A DNA stretch of 64,000 nt from Planotetraspora kaengkrachanensis (GCF_016862895.1 NZ_BONV01000031.1:1-64000); one strand, 5' to 3'. Positions 50,083-60,002 are shown, counted from the first letter of the stretch. The notes: generated from the sequence alone by a model not told the origin. Translations and numbers: made by a program.

Positions 50083-50282
50083 GCGATGCAGTCCTTCATG
50101 CTCGGAACAGCCGATGGTGTTTCGCTGTGGTCGTTCCTCGTCTTCCGGACCCGCCGTCCACCGGATCGGTGTCCAGGAGACGCGGCCCCGTTCCGGTGAC
50201 CGCGACCGACGCACAAGGCGGGCGGTCGAGACCGGCTCCGGATGGAGATCACCTCGCGAACCAGTCCGCATTATGATCTATC

Positions 50283-50844
50283 GACGCCTTGGGGCGATAT
50301 GCGATTTACGTGACTAATAGGGAAAATGTGATCATTCGTCCCTGAGTGGGGACTTGCGGGATCGACCACCGCCGAACTGCAGGGTGCAGCCATGCCTCGC
50401 CCAACACCACGCGCACGCGCGACCGTCCAGTTCGGCCATCCACAACCAGTCGGTGATCCGGGCGACGTCGGCGCGGAACTCGGTGACGAGGTGCGAACGC
50501 CTCGCGGTTGGTCGCCGCTGGATCATCCCGCCTCACCGGCCCGCACCGAGCCGAAGGCGCCAACGGTAGACAGGTTCACTGGCGGGCAATCACCCGTATT
50601 CGACGGCCGAAAATCGGACATGAGTCGATATTCCTATTAAATGGATTTCAATCGCGGTGCAGCTCAATAAGACGATAAACACAATGGCAATAGAGACTGT
50701 CCGCCAGTTTATGGCGTGAGAGGCGGGGAAATCAAGGACAATGCCGCCCGCGAGACGCGACGCCCGCCCGGGTGCGAAATCTTTCGATTAACTTACGAAA
50801 TCACAGCGCGTCAGGGCCGCATCCTTTCAAGGGGGAAATCGAAA
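50283..50844. other. Mostly non-coding stretch
   Basis: A minus-strand frame at 50332-50526 (RADVARITDWLWMAELDGRA) looks weakly coding and may be a gene remnant. From 50580 onward the DNA is AT-richer and probably carries the promoter of the secreted protein at 50845. Confidence 0.35.
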
Positions 50845-51474
50845 TTGCCGAAGCGCAACAATTTTGTCCTGCTTTCCATGATCAGCGCCGTCCTGACCGG
50901 CGGCGTCGTCGCGCTGGGTGGTGCTGTCACCACCACCTCCGCCGATGCGGCCATCGAAGGCACATCTGACCGCTCAGTCGTTCGCCACGATGACCGCCAC
51001 GCGTCTTCCACCCCAGGTCACGGAAGGAACAAGAACCACAACGCGAACACGGACAGACAGCGTCAGCACGACCGCCAGCACGAGCACCAGCGCCAGCACC
51101 TGATGCGCGACTTCGCCACGACCGTGACACCGCTCCAGAAGAGCGACACGCAAGCAGACGCGTCCCAGAACTCCAGCGGCCCCAAGGGCGAGCAGGGGCC
51201 ACCCGGTCGGCCGGGGGTCTCCGGCTATGAGGAGGTGCTGGGGCCGCCGGTCACATGCGCCCCTAATACCCTCTGCGACATTGCGATCGCGACATGCTCC
51301 GCAGGTAAGCAGCCAGTCGGCGGTGGCTATACCTATGATCCGTTCGGGCCGACCGTACCCACCATCCTCGACACGAACAGGCCGGGGGACAACACGTGGC
51401 GGGTGGGGCTATCAAACTTGAGCACGACCACTATCACCATCTTCCCGAGAGTGAGATGCGCCTACATCTCGTGA
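50845..51474 (+). CDS. Secreted His/Gln-rich protein with collagen-like segment
   Basis: 209 residues from a TTG with AAGGGGGA 6 nt upstream. Signal peptide LLSMISAVLTGGVVALGGAV, cleavage near TSADA. Residues about 50-105 are His/Arg/Gln-rich (HDRQHEHQRQHLMRD). GPKGEQGPPGRPG is a short collagen-like triplet run, followed by a C-terminal beta domain with four Cys (CAPNTLCDIAIATCS). Collagen-like segments can act as stalks. Family unknown; the neighbour terminator lies at 51568. Confidence 0.72.
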   Translation: MPKRNNFVLLSMISAVLTGGVVALGGAVTTTSADAAIEGTSDRSVVRHDDRHASSTPGHGRNKNHNANTDRQRQHDRQHEHQRQHLMRDFATTVTPLQKSDTQADASQNSSGPKGEQGPPGRPGVSGYEEVLGPPVTCAPNTLCDIAIATCSAGKQPVGGGYTYDPFGPTVPTILDTNRPGDNTWRVGLSNLSTTTITIFPRVRCAYIS

Positions 51475-51567
51475 CCCTCTCGGACAATTGCACGGCAAGC
51501 AGGCCGTTCACGATCGGCGATGATTCCGGAATGCCATCAAGCATTCCATCTCATCCATGATCCGATG

Positions 51568-51608
51568 AAGAGGCGCCCCCGATGAAGATCAGGGGCGCCT
51601 CCTCTTGC
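51568..51608 (+). terminator. Rho-independent terminator
   Basis: AGGCGCCCC and GGGGCGCCT form a 9-bp stem around GATGAAGAT-type loop, followed by CCTCTTGCT. It ends the secreted-protein transcript. Confidence 0.7.
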
Positions 51609-51776
51609 TCCCCTAGGCATGGGCGATTGATTGGGGCTGAAAGTCGGAGTTTCAGGGTGCTGCGCGACGTCTGAAGGGCGCTGTGGATGGGCCGGAATGG
51701 GCGTATATTCCCGGCGACCGGTTGAAGATTCCGAGCACGGCTGACGTGCCGACGTCGGCCGGGAAGGCACGGCTCG

Positions 51777-52598
51777 ATGATTTCCGCCGACATCGCCGCG
51801 GCGAGTGCGTACTGGACGGCCGCGGTGCGCGCCCGCGAGACGGCTCGCCCCGACCATCTGTTCCGGGATCCGTGGGCGAGCGCCCTCGCCGGCGAGCGCG
51901 GCCGGGAGTTGTTGCGGCGCAAGGAGGAACGTGACCGGCGTGAAGACGTGCTGCTTCCACTGCGTACCCGCTGGTTCGACGACGCTGTCACCGCCGAGCT
52001 GACGCGGCAGACCGGTCAACTGGTCGAACTCGGCTCCGGCCTGGACACACGTCCCTACCGGCTGCAACTGCCCGCCGGTACACGTGCATTCGAGGTCGAT
52101 CAGTCGTCGGTGCTACGGCACAAGGTAGCGGTGATGGCCACGATGCCGACGCTGCACCGGAGCGTCACCGATGTCGCCATCGACCTGGGCGGCGACTGGT
52201 CACCGGATCTGGTCGACGCCGGGTTCGAGCCGCTTCGGCGTACGGTGTGGGTGGCCGAAGGACTGCTGATGTACCTCGACCACGGCGCCGCGACTCGGCT
52301 GCTGCGCACTGCCGCCAGCCTGTCCGCCCCAGGAAGCGTGCTCGTTCTCGACACCCTCGCACGATCAACCCCGCCCACCGGACAGACCGCCGACACTGGC
52401 GCGAAATTCATGCCTGACGATCTACCGTCTCTGCTCGCCACGTATCACTGGACCCAGCGTGAGCACACGACGATCGCCGGGCCCGCGCGCGCCTACGGCC
52501 GGATACCCGATCAACCGCGATCCGGCGAGAAGCCGGCCGACTTCACCTACCTCCTCGTCATCGCCGACCTCACTCCCGCCGAGGGCCATCGGCGTTAG
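51777..52598 (+). CDS. LCMT/TIGR00027-type SAM-dependent methyltransferase
   Basis: 273 residues. LVELGSGLDTRPYRLQLPAG is the SAM motif I of the leucine carboxyl methyltransferase-like family, WVAEGLLMYLDHGAATRLL motif IV. This family methylates carboxyl or hydroxyl groups of polyketides or proteins; the substrate is unknown. No strong ribosome site; GTGs downstream are less likely. Confidence 0.85.
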   Translation: MISADIAAASAYWTAAVRARETARPDHLFRDPWASALAGERGRELLRRKEERDRREDVLLPLRTRWFDDAVTAELTRQTGQLVELGSGLDTRPYRLQLPAGTRAFEVDQSSVLRHKVAVMATMPTLHRSVTDVAIDLGGDWSPDLVDAGFEPLRRTVWVAEGLLMYLDHGAATRLLRTAASLSAPGSVLVLDTLARSTPPTGQTADTGAKFMPDDLPSLLATYHWTQREHTTIAGPARAYGRIPDQPRSGEKPADFTYLLVIADLTPAEGHRR

Positions 52599-52654
52599 TC
52601 CTCGATCCACGGGGTCTTGACGATCGCCCCTGCCGGGCCAGGGCTTACGCGGCA

Positions 52655-53413
52655 CTAACACCGTTCGAGCGTGAGCAGCGGCTCAGCGAACACCGGCGCT
52701 GGTGCGCCGGGATTCGCGGCGACAACCTGCTCCAGGCGGTGGAAGCCGGTCTCCAACTCGTCGGGAGTGAGGTGAGCGAAGAACGAAAGGGTGCGCAGGC
52801 GCAGCCGTTCGAGCATGTCAGCGCGGGTGCCGGAGGACGGCTCGGTAACCGTGCCGAAGCCGGCGACGCGCCAGCCGGCCGAGGTGAACATCGCGATGAC
52901 CTCGTGCAGCGGCTGGAACAGTGAGGTGTCCACCTCAAGGCCACGGGGGAAGTGCTCCAGCCACCACGGCCTGGGATGGTGGTCGCTGAAATTCGCGCGC
53001 AGTAACAGCCGCCCGGCGGGCCTGAGCACCCTGGCCAGTTCCCGAGCCGCCCGCGGCTTGTCCTGGACGTGGTGCCAGGACAAGAACATGAGCGCGTAGT
53101 CGGCGCTGCCGGACGGCACCGGCATGTCCTCAGCGGAGCCTGCCAGATACCGCGCGCCGGGATGCTGGGACTGCGCCAGCGCCATCTCGCGCATGCGGAC
53201 CGACGGCTCGACGCCGGTGACCGGCCCGAACGCTCGCGCCAGCGCGGGGGTGAACCTGCCGGTCCCTGAGCCGACGTCCAGCCCCGCCAGCGGACGCTGG
53301 TCGGGTAGCACCGCCCTGAAGGCACTGATCCATGTCTGCAGTTGCTGCTCGGTGAGCGCACGGCCACGTGCGTAGTCCTGGTACTGCTCCGTGTCGTAGT
53401 CGATCCGCCTCAT
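52655..53413 (-). CDS. Class I SAM-dependent methyltransferase
   Basis: 252 residues. LAGLDVGSGTGRFTPALARA is motif I, DYALMFLSWHHVQDKPRAAR motif II region, VLRPAGRLLLRANFSDHHPR motif III: the UbiE/Methyltransf_11 type. Substrate unknown. Convergent with the methyltransferase at 51777. Confidence 0.85.
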   Translation of the reverse strand: MRRIDYDTEQYQDYARGRALTEQQLQTWISAFRAVLPDQRPLAGLDVGSGTGRFTPALARAFGPVTGVEPSVRMREMALAQSQHPGARYLAGSAEDMPVPSGSADYALMFLSWHHVQDKPRAARELARVLRPAGRLLLRANFSDHHPRPWWLEHFPRGLEVDTSLFQPLHEVIAMFTSAGWRVAGFGTVTEPSSGTRADMLERLRLRTLSFFAHLTPDELETGFHRLEQVVAANPGAPAPVFAEPLLTLERC

Positions 53414-53527
53414 CGCGGCTCCCTCGCCGGCCGGGCTACGGCAAACCCTGAACCGATGTATTCAGCTGATATATCGGCACGATATGTTGCGTCGGACCAT
53501 GCGGCAAGGGGGCATCGATCGCCAGGG

Positions 53528-53956
53528 GTGTGCGACCCTCTGGGAGTGCGTGGCGTCTTCCTCTTCCCCGACATCGAGCAGGCCGCCGTCGTCGCCCTGC
53601 TTGACGAACGGTCTCCTGGTCAGAGGCATCCGTGGTTCGCGGACGGATGTCTGTACGTGTGGCTGACAACTGAGGACCTGTACCTGGACTGGGAGCCGGA
53701 GACAGTAGGGAGTCTGACTCGGGCCTGTGGACGACTACCTGAATGGATGCTTGAAGTCGAGGTCTCAGGCCGAGTCGACGGGACGGCCGAGGTGCGCCGT
53801 CTGACATCGGCGCTGCTCGCTCAGGGCGGCATAGCGATGGACGACTACTCCGACCATCCGTGGACCGCAGAAGAGGTGGCTGACGACACAGCGGCAGGCG
53901 GTCTGCGCTTCTTCGACTTCAGAACCGACTACGAACGGACCGCGTTCCCTCGTTAG
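53528..53956 (+). CDS. Hypothetical protein
   Basis: About 142 residues from a GTG: VRGVFLFPDIEQAAVVALLD, GCLYVWLTTEDLYLDWEPET, GGLRFFDFRTDYERTAFPR. Compact acidic alpha/beta protein, reminiscent of small immunity proteins but without a recognised family. Start uncertain (53528 or 53546). Confidence 0.5.
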   Translation: MCDPLGVRGVFLFPDIEQAAVVALLDERSPGQRHPWFADGCLYVWLTTEDLYLDWEPETVGSLTRACGRLPEWMLEVEVSGRVDGTAEVRRLTSALLAQGGIAMDDYSDHPWTAEEVADDTAAGGLRFFDFRTDYERTAFPR

Positions 53957-54027
53957 CAGGGACCCGGCGCCGTGCGCGCTTCTCCGTGCCGATCTTGCAA
54001 CCGCGCGGATTCCCGAAAGGCGATCGC

Positions 54028-54669
54028 TTACAGCCGGGCCTGCGCCTCCTGGACGTGGCGCAACATTCCGTGAGCGCCTGCGGCTTCGGCGATCGAGCCG
54101 GCCTCGACAAGAAGTTCCAGCGCCTCGTCGCGGCAGCCTTGCCCGGCGGTGACGTAGGCCAGTCCGACCAGGTTGGCGGCGACGCCGGGAAGGAAACCGA
54201 CCTCGCGGCGGAGCCGTGTCGACTCCTCCAGGCGTTCCCGTGCCGACTCCAGGCGGCCCGCCCGTTGATCCGCAATGCCCAGGTGCCGAAGGGCGTAGGA
54301 CGCGGTCAGGTGGTCGCCGGCGTGCACCGCTTTCTCGTGGGACTGTGCCAGCACGGGAACCGCGGCGGCGTCGTCGTTCCGTACGACCTGATGGAAACAC
54401 CCGATCCAGAACAGGGCCTCCGCCTCACCGCGCAGGTCACCGAGGTTCCGGTAGAGCCCGGCCGCGCGCTCGAACAGGGTCAGCTCATGAGGGTCCTCGT
54501 GTCCGTCGTCCAGGAACCGCGCGTGCACGATACGGCCCCGAGCAAGGGCGAGGTCTGCCTCCACCGCGTCCAACTCCCGCTCGGCCGCCGTCATGGCTTC
54601 GCTGTCGCCCCCGAAGACTGCTCGCTCGTAGAGGAACCTGGCCTGCTCGATTCTGTCGTCTGCGCTCAT
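54028..54669 (-). CDS. TPR-repeat protein
   Basis: 213 residues from ATG 54669 with GAGGGG upstream. Repeated helix pairs: GLYRNLGDLRGEAEALFWIG, SHEKAVHAGDHLTASYALRH, ANLVGLAYVTAGQGCRDEAL. A protein-interaction scaffold; partner unknown. Confidence 0.75.
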   Translation of the reverse strand: MSADDRIEQARFLYERAVFGGDSEAMTAAERELDAVEADLALARGRIVHARFLDDGHEDPHELTLFERAAGLYRNLGDLRGEAEALFWIGCFHQVVRNDDAAAVPVLAQSHEKAVHAGDHLTASYALRHLGIADQRAGRLESARERLEESTRLRREVGFLPGVAANLVGLAYVTAGQGCRDEALELLVEAGSIAEAAGAHGMLRHVQEAQARL

Positions 54670-55123
54670 CTCGCCCCTCACCGCGGTAGTGCGACTGGTC
54701 GAACCGTAGAAGATCGAAACGGCGCACGCACGTGAATGTCCACTGCACACCGCTCATGGAAGAGATCGGCCCTATGTGACGAAGGTCATGGTTGTGGGGG
54801 TTCCGCCTCGGCCGACGCCTCCGCCCAGCCTTCCGTGAAGTTGTCACGCTATGTTGGTTCGAACCCAATACCCCCCACCACCTGCGAAAACGGACTGCCT
54901 GGCGGTGGATGCACGGCTACGCGGGCCGCTCTTGCCCGTCCCGCTGTGTGTCGCCCTGTGGCGCCGTGGACCGGTGGGTTGCGGGATCGGGCAATCCCCC
55001 TTCCCAGAGCGGCATCCCCAGGCCGATGGCTCCCGTCCGCGCATCGCCCTTCTCGGCTCTGAACGCTTTGGGGGGCGAATCGACAATCCCAGGTTGGAAG
55101 GCAAGGCAGAGTCGAGGAAGGTC

Positions 55124-55693
55124 ATGACGACAGATGCAGAACTGATCGGCAGATCGCTGGCCGGAGACAAAGAAGCCTTTGTGGAGGTGATCATCCGCCA
55201 CGAGGGTGCTGTCGGGGCTTACCTCGCGCGGCGTGTGGGGCGTGAGGCGGCCGAGGACCTCCTCGGCGACGTGTGGGTGGCGGCCTTCGAGTCCCGGCGG
55301 ACCTACGACCGGTCGTTCCCCGAAGCGCGGCCGTGGCTGTACGGGGTGGCCCTGAACAGGCTGCGGCATTACTGGCGGTCCCGGCCCGCCGAGGATCTCG
55401 TACCCGACGTGACGAGCATGGCGAACGGGTGGGACCCCTGGCCGGCGGTGGACGCCCGCGTGGACACCCAGGCGGTGCTGCGGGCGGCCCTGGACAAGCT
55501 CAGGCCGGAGGAGCGAGAGGTGCTGACCCTGGTCGCCTGGGAGGACCTGACCGTCGCCGACGCCGCGCGGGCGCTCCGAATGCCTGCGGGGACGGCACGC
55601 CGCCTGCTGCACCAGGCCCGGATGGCGCTGCGGAACGCGCCCGAAGTGGCCGCGCTATTGACCGATCTCAACAGTGTGAAGGAAAGCAAGTGA
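55124..55693 (+). CDS. ECF-type RNA polymerase sigma factor
   Basis: 189 residues. Region 2: GREAAEDLLGDVWVAAFESR, ARPWLYGVALNRLRHYWRS; region 4: LRPEEREVLTLVAWEDLTVA and AARALRMPAGTARRLLHQAR. GAGGAAGG precedes the ATG. The stop overlaps the GTG of the next gene (GTGA), so it is coupled to the CU044_5270 protein, its likely regulator. Confidence 0.88.
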   Translation: MTTDAELIGRSLAGDKEAFVEVIIRHEGAVGAYLARRVGREAAEDLLGDVWVAAFESRRTYDRSFPEARPWLYGVALNRLRHYWRSRPAEDLVPDVTSMANGWDPWPAVDARVDTQAVLRAALDKLRPEEREVLTLVAWEDLTVADAARALRMPAGTARRLLHQARMALRNAPEVAALLTDLNSVKESK

Positions 55694-56790
55694 TCGTGGA
55701 CGAGATGGACCTGGTCAGTCAGCTGAAGAGTGCCGCACCCCTGCGGCCCGAGACGTACGAGCGAGCGCGGATGACACTGCGAGGGGCGATGGCCGAGTCC
55801 GAGCCCGCACAGGTGCAGGAGATGGCTCCGGTGACTGCGGCGGCTCCGAAGCGGAGGGGAAGGTTGGCCGGGGGGCGTAACCGCCGCCTGGGCATGCTGA
55901 GCAAGGTCACCATCGGTGCCGGCATCGGCGCGCTCGCGGCGGCGGCGGCCATCGTGGTCGTCGCTCCGTCGGCGCCCCAGCCCGCGGCGCCGGCCGGATC
56001 GACCTCCCAGGCCCCCACGGGCAACATCAAGCTGGTCTCCCTGGTGACCGAAATCAAGGCGAGCGAGGGCTCCCTGTCGGGAGACGCGTCGCTGGTCGTC
56101 AACACCCAGACCATTGCCGGCAGGTCGCCGTACGTCCTTTACAGCCTGTACACCGACAGCGGCGAGTACTACGTGACCGACACACAGAGCGCCCTCCCAG
56201 GGGCGATCGCCGGTCATGACAACCTCGCCGAGGACGTGAACGCCCGTGAGGTGGCGGCGGCCCGCGCCGCCGCGACCGGTGACCTCGACGCCGCCAGGAA
56301 GCAGATGATCAACGCCACGCCGAACCCGTTCGGGCTGGGCCTCAGCCCCGCCGAGCAGAAGGCGGCATGGGACAAGGCCCTGGCCGAGGAGGCGCGCATC
56401 CTGAAGCAGAAGGGGGTCACGACGCCTCCGAAGCAGCCCACCGGGAAGGACCTGCAGAACCTCATCAACAACCACCTCTGGATCAACAGCGTCGACGCGT
56501 TGGCCCGCGGGGCGGCCAACCCGAAGATCCGGGCGGGCGTGCTCCGCCTGATTTCCACCATTCCCGCCGTCACCGTCAAGGATTCGACGACCGACGGGAA
56601 GCCCACGCTGACCCTCACGGCGGGACGGGCACTGTTCCAGGGCAGCGACGTCCAGGTGCTGACGATCGACGCCAAGACCGGAATGCCGATCCGCTCCGAG
56701 GTCGGCGCCCCGGGGAAGAAGGCGTCGTCCGTGACCACCTTCGAGTCCTCCCGGGTCACGGTGGCCGACGTCAAGGCCGGCAAGTTCTGA
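55690..56790 (+). CDS. CU044_5270 family membrane-anchored protein
   Basis: 366 residues. A cytoplasmic N-terminus (LVSQLKSAAPLRPETYERAR), one membrane helix (TIGAGIGALAAAAAIVVVA) and a large outer domain without catalytic motifs. This architecture is typical of actinomycete proteins encoded directly after ECF sigma factors and suggests a membrane-bound anti-sigma or sensor; proof is lacking. GTG 55690 or 55696 may be used. Confidence 0.8.
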   Translation: MIVDEMDLVSQLKSAAPLRPETYERARMTLRGAMAESEPAQVQEMAPVTAAAPKRRGRLAGGRNRRLGMLSKVTIGAGIGALAAAAAIVVVAPSAPQPAAPAGSTSQAPTGNIKLVSLVTEIKASEGSLSGDASLVVNTQTIAGRSPYVLYSLYTDSGEYYVTDTQSALPGAIAGHDNLAEDVNAREVAAARAAATGDLDAARKQMINATPNPFGLGLSPAEQKAAWDKALAEEARILKQKGVTTPPKQPTGKDLQNLINNHLWINSVDALARGAANPKIRAGVLRLISTIPAVTVKDSTTDGKPTLTLTAGRALFQGSDVQVLTIDAKTGMPIRSEVGAPGKKASSVTTFESSRVTVADVKAGKF

Positions 56791-56823
56791 TCCGCACTCG
56801 GCGCCCAGGACTCGACCGGGCTT

Positions 56824-56870
56824 GACCGTGCGGGCCGCCCTTACCGGGGTGGGGCGGCCCGCATCGGTCA
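56824..56870 (+). terminator. Long hairpin after the ECF operon
   Basis: TGACCG-T-GCGGGCCGCCC and GGGCGGCCCGC-AT-CGGTCA pair over 17 bp with one internal bulge. Strong stem, little T tract. Confidence 0.65.
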
Positions 56871-56914
56871 CGTCGTCGTGGCGGTCGTGCCGCTCACGGC
56901 TGGCACCGGCCCTG

Positions 56915-56976
56915 CACCCGCTCCACACGAAAGGCCCAGGTCAGGGATGAATTCCCGACCTGGGCCTTGACGTTTT
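56915..56976 (+). repeat. Rightmost att trace: tRNA-Gly end plus hairpin
   Basis: CACCCGCTCCA, the last 11 bases of the tRNA half, followed by AAAGGCCCAGGTCAGGG pairing with the CCCGACCTGGGCCTT arm and GACGTTTT. No arm repeats or integrase tail are left. Confidence 0.65.
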
Positions 56977-57081
56977 CGCGCTGTTGTCGCGCCTTGTCCA
57001 CGCCGAACCGGGGCGGACGGCTCGCTGGTGCGGTCGGCATCGCGATATCCGCCCTGGTCCGTCACTTCACCGATTTCACCA

Positions 57082-57588
57082 TCAGCCCATGACAGGCAGT
57101 GGCGCCCACGGGCTGCAGCCGAGAATGGGACCCGACGTCGGGATTGGAACCGCGTCGATGGTGCAGTCCGTCTTGAAAATACCGCCCGCAGTCCGAGCGG
57201 TGATCCTCGCGATCTGGGGCCCAGTCGCACCGGTGGTGAGCTGACCGACGGTGATGTTCTGCACGTAACCGCCCGCGCTGTTCGCCACGTTTCGGAGGTT
57301 GGCCCATCCCGTCCGCGGGTCCCTGACGAACGGGACACCGTTGTTCGCCGACACCAGCAAAAGGAGAGAGCTGGTCCCGTTGCCGGTGAACGCGGTCGGC
57401 AGATTGGAGATGTCGTCTCCGTCGAGCCACGGACCGCCGGCCACATGGGGGTCCGTCATGGTGGTGGAGGCGCTGGCGGCGGCCACACCGGAGAATCCGA
57501 ACGCTCCGCAGGCCGCCAGTGCGACCGCCGAGATCAGCACACGACCCGTGCGGGAACCGAAGGCCGAGCTGCTCTTGCGAGAAATCAA
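57082..57588 (-). CDS. Secreted protein, paralogue of 61786-62379
   Basis: 168 residues from TTG 57588, with GGAGG 8 nt upstream. LISRKSSSAFGSRTGRVLIS and a hydrophobic segment to AAASA form the signal peptide. The mature part is beta-rich: NGVPFVRDPRTGWANLRNVA, then a C-terminal pair of Cys (TDCTIDAVPI, LGCSPWAPLP). The same layout is seen in 61786-62379. An ATG at 57603 lacks a ribosome site. Function unknown. Confidence 0.7.
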   Translation of the reverse strand: MISRKSSSAFGSRTGRVLISAVALAACGAFGFSGVAAASASTTMTDPHVAGGPWLDGDDISNLPTAFTGNGTSSLLLLVSANNGVPFVRDPRTGWANLRNVANSAGGYVQNITVGQLTTGATGPQIARITARTAGGIFKTDCTIDAVPIPTSGPILGCSPWAPLPVMG

Positions 57589-57865
57589 TTGATTTCCCTC
57601 CATGGTGAGAATCGAATTTTCGCCACCGCGCGAAAGCGATGCGGTCCAGGGATACCCGCACCAATAAACATGGACACCAGGGGTGAATATTCTATTCCGG
57701 CAAACAGATACCACGCCAAGACAAAGTCGCCCGGTCGTTTCCGGAACTCACCGACCTCGCGGCATTCACACTCTTGACGACACTCCGTGGCATTCCGCGA
57801 TGATAAATCAACCCAAATGATCCCACCATTTCCGACCTTGCGCGAAAAACGGACATTTGAATCAT

Positions 57866-59101
57866 TTATTTATGTGAGTGTATATCTGTGCAACGGTGAC
57901 ATGTCGCCGCATGCGTTTCGACGTTGCGCCGGTGGTGGCGGTCCCGTACGCCCAACAGGAGTGCGGCGAGCACAGCTGCGATGGCGGAGGCGAGCAGGAC
58001 GGCGCCTTTGGCGTTGCCCAGGGTGGTCGCATCCGTGAAGGACAGCTCGCTGATCAGCAACGAGACGGTGAAGCCGATGCCGCCGAGTAGTCCGATGCCG
58101 GCGATGTCAGGCCAGCTCAGCCCCGGATTCAGCTCGGCGCGGGTGATGCGGGCGGTCAGCCACGTTCCGCCGAAGATGCCGACCGCTTTCCCGCCGATCA
58201 GGCCGCCCAGGATTCCCCAGGTGATCGTGCTGGACCAGATGCCGCCCGCCCCCTCCAAGGAGATCCCGGCGGACATGAGAGCGAACGCCGGCAGAGCCAG
58301 CCCCGCCACGACCGGCCGCAAGGCGATCTCGGCCCGATGCGACGGGCTCACCGGTTCGCCGGGGCGGGGTGTGGTGCGCATCAGCGTGCCCATCGCGACC
58401 CCGGCGATCGTGGCGTGAACGCCTGAGGCGTGAGTCAGCGTCCAGATGCCAGCCGCCAGCGGCCCGTAGACCACCCATCGAGGCACGCCGGCGCATGACC
58501 GGCTGTTTTGCAGGTATCCGAACACCGCCAAGCCCAGGACGGTCCCGCCCAAGGCCACAGGGGCCAGACCTGCCGTGTGGGACACGGCGATGATGATGAC
58601 CGCGCACATGTCGTCGACGGTCGCCATTGTGAGCAGGAACGTACGCAGCGGCGAGGGCAGGTGGCGGCCGACGACAGCCAAAACGGCGACGGCGAAAGCG
58701 GCGTCGGTGGCCATGGGGACACCCCACCCGCTGATCGGCTGGGAGCGAAGGACGTTGACGGCCACGAAGACGGCAACGGGGATCAGCACACCGCTGAGGG
58801 CCGCGACGATGGGCAGGATCGCATGGCGTGGATGACGGAGTGCGCCGTGGACGATTTCCCGCTTGAGCTCGTTGCCGACGATGAAGAAGAACAGCGTCAG
58901 CAACCCGTCCGACGTCCAGGCGTGCAGGGGTAAGTTGACGTGCAGCGAAGTGGGGCCGAAGGTGAACGAGCGCAGCGACTCATAAGCCGGGGACAGGGGC
59001 GAGTTCGCCCACACCAGCGCCACGACGGCAGCGCCGATCAACAGTGAACCGCTGACCGCGTCCGAGCGCAGCGCAGCGGTCATCCGCGCGAAGGCAGACA
59101 T
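57866..59101 (-). CDS. nhaA: Na+/H+ antiporter NhaA
   Basis: 411 residues with twelve hydrophobic helices. VPMATDAAFAVAVLAVVGRH and TMATVDDMCAVIIIAVSH carry the NhaA helix IV and V motifs with the two adjacent ion-binding Asp; GLLTLFFFIVGNELKREIVH and LLGGIGFTVSLLISELSF are also family signatures. It exchanges cytoplasmic Na+ for protons in the membrane. The His-rich C-terminus (HHRRNVETHAATCHRC) is unusual. Confidence 0.92.
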   Translation of the reverse strand: MSAFARMTAALRSDAVSGSLLIGAAVVALVWANSPLSPAYESLRSFTFGPTSLHVNLPLHAWTSDGLLTLFFFIVGNELKREIVHGALRHPRHAILPIVAALSGVLIPVAVFVAVNVLRSQPISGWGVPMATDAAFAVAVLAVVGRHLPSPLRTFLLTMATVDDMCAVIIIAVSHTAGLAPVALGGTVLGLAVFGYLQNSRSCAGVPRWVVYGPLAAGIWTLTHASGVHATIAGVAMGTLMRTTPRPGEPVSPSHRAEIALRPVVAGLALPAFALMSAGISLEGAGGIWSSTITWGILGGLIGGKAVGIFGGTWLTARITRAELNPGLSWPDIAGIGLLGGIGFTVSLLISELSFTDATTLGNAKGAVLLASAIAAVLAALLLGVRDRHHRRNVETHAATCHRCTDIHSHK

Positions 59102-59196
59102 GAGAAGAACTCCGGGAACGGCGCGACGGCACCAGGGCGATCATCGCGGAAGGCAGGCGGAACGACGGCAGGTGTCCCGCTCAACGCAGAGCGGGC

Positions 59197-59367
59197 TCAG
59201 GCACCTTGCGGAATGCAGACGTTCACCTGCGCGCCCCACGTGCTGACATAGCCGTTCGTGCCGATCGGCCGCCACTCGAGCGGCGCCGGCACCGGGCGCT
59301 CACCACAGCGCGGTTCCATGCAAAGGCGGGAAGCGGACCGCGGGACGGGAAACGACGCGCGAATCAT
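59197..59367 (-). CDS. Small Cys-containing peptide
   Basis: 56 residues from ATG 59367 with GAGGAGGG 8 nt upstream: LCMEPRCGERPVPAPLEWRP, GTNGYVSTWGAQVNVCIPQ. No signal peptide. The ribosome site and composition support a real gene; function unknown. Confidence 0.45.
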   Translation of the reverse strand: MIRASFPVPRSASRLCMEPRCGERPVPAPLEWRPIGTNGYVSTWGAQVNVCIPQGA

Positions 59368-59567
59368 GCCCCGCTCCCTCCTCACGTGCGACTGCATGCA
59401 CAGCGGAACCACACTAACAATCCGTCCACCTGGGGCTGTCCTCGCCATCGGGCCGGCGACGGCGGGCAGGGAGCCCGGTTCAACGAGCACCTCGGACTGA
59501 GGCGGTTCCGTCCGTCCCGATAGCCTGATCTGTGGGTGACCCAGACCGCAAGGAAGGGGTCTCGCGC

Positions 59568-60002
59568 ATGTCGAACGTGACCAACGTGACGGACGACCTG
59601 ATCAATGCGATGAACGCGCACGATCTGGAGGCCGCCCTGCGGTGCTACACCGACGGAGCCGTCTACGTGTCGCCGGTCGGAGTGGGTGAGGGCCGCGACG
59701 AGATCGCCTCGTTCCTGGGCGCGTTCCTCACCGGCTTCCCCGACGTTTGCTGGACGCCGTGGAACTCGATCGTCGTCTGCGGCAACCTCGTGATCACGCA
59801 GTGGGCCATCACCGGCACTCACAGAGGCCCGTTCACGATGCCCAACGGCGAGACCATCGAGGCCACCGGCCGTTCCGTCAACATACGCGGGTGCTCATTA
59901 CGCACCATGGACGGCGAGCGCATCGCCGTCCACTGCATCTTCTACGACCAACTCGAGCTGTATGCACAGCTCGGCGCCGAACTCGTCTTCAAAGGTCCCT
60001 GA
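59568..60002 (+). CDS. SnoaL-like/NTF2-fold protein
   Basis: 144 residues: DLINAMNAHDLEAALRCYTD and EGRDEIASFLGAFLTGFPDV are the first two elements of SnoaL-like domains. AAGGAAGGGG precedes the ATG at 59568. Possibly a polyketide-cyclase-like or steroid-isomerase-like enzyme; substrate unknown. Confidence 0.83.
   Translation: MSNVTNVTDDLINAMNAHDLEAALRCYTDGAVYVSPVGVGEGRDEIASFLGAFLTGFPDVCWTPWNSIVVCGNLVITQWAITGTHRGPFTMPNGETIEATGRSVNIRGCSLRTMDGERIAVHCIFYDQLELYAQLGAELVFKGP

Noticed and set aside
55369-56928. Long minus-strand frame of about 519 codons
   Set aside because: It is antisense to the ECF sigma factor and its CU044_5270 partner, with Arg/Gly/His-rich composition and no ribosome site.
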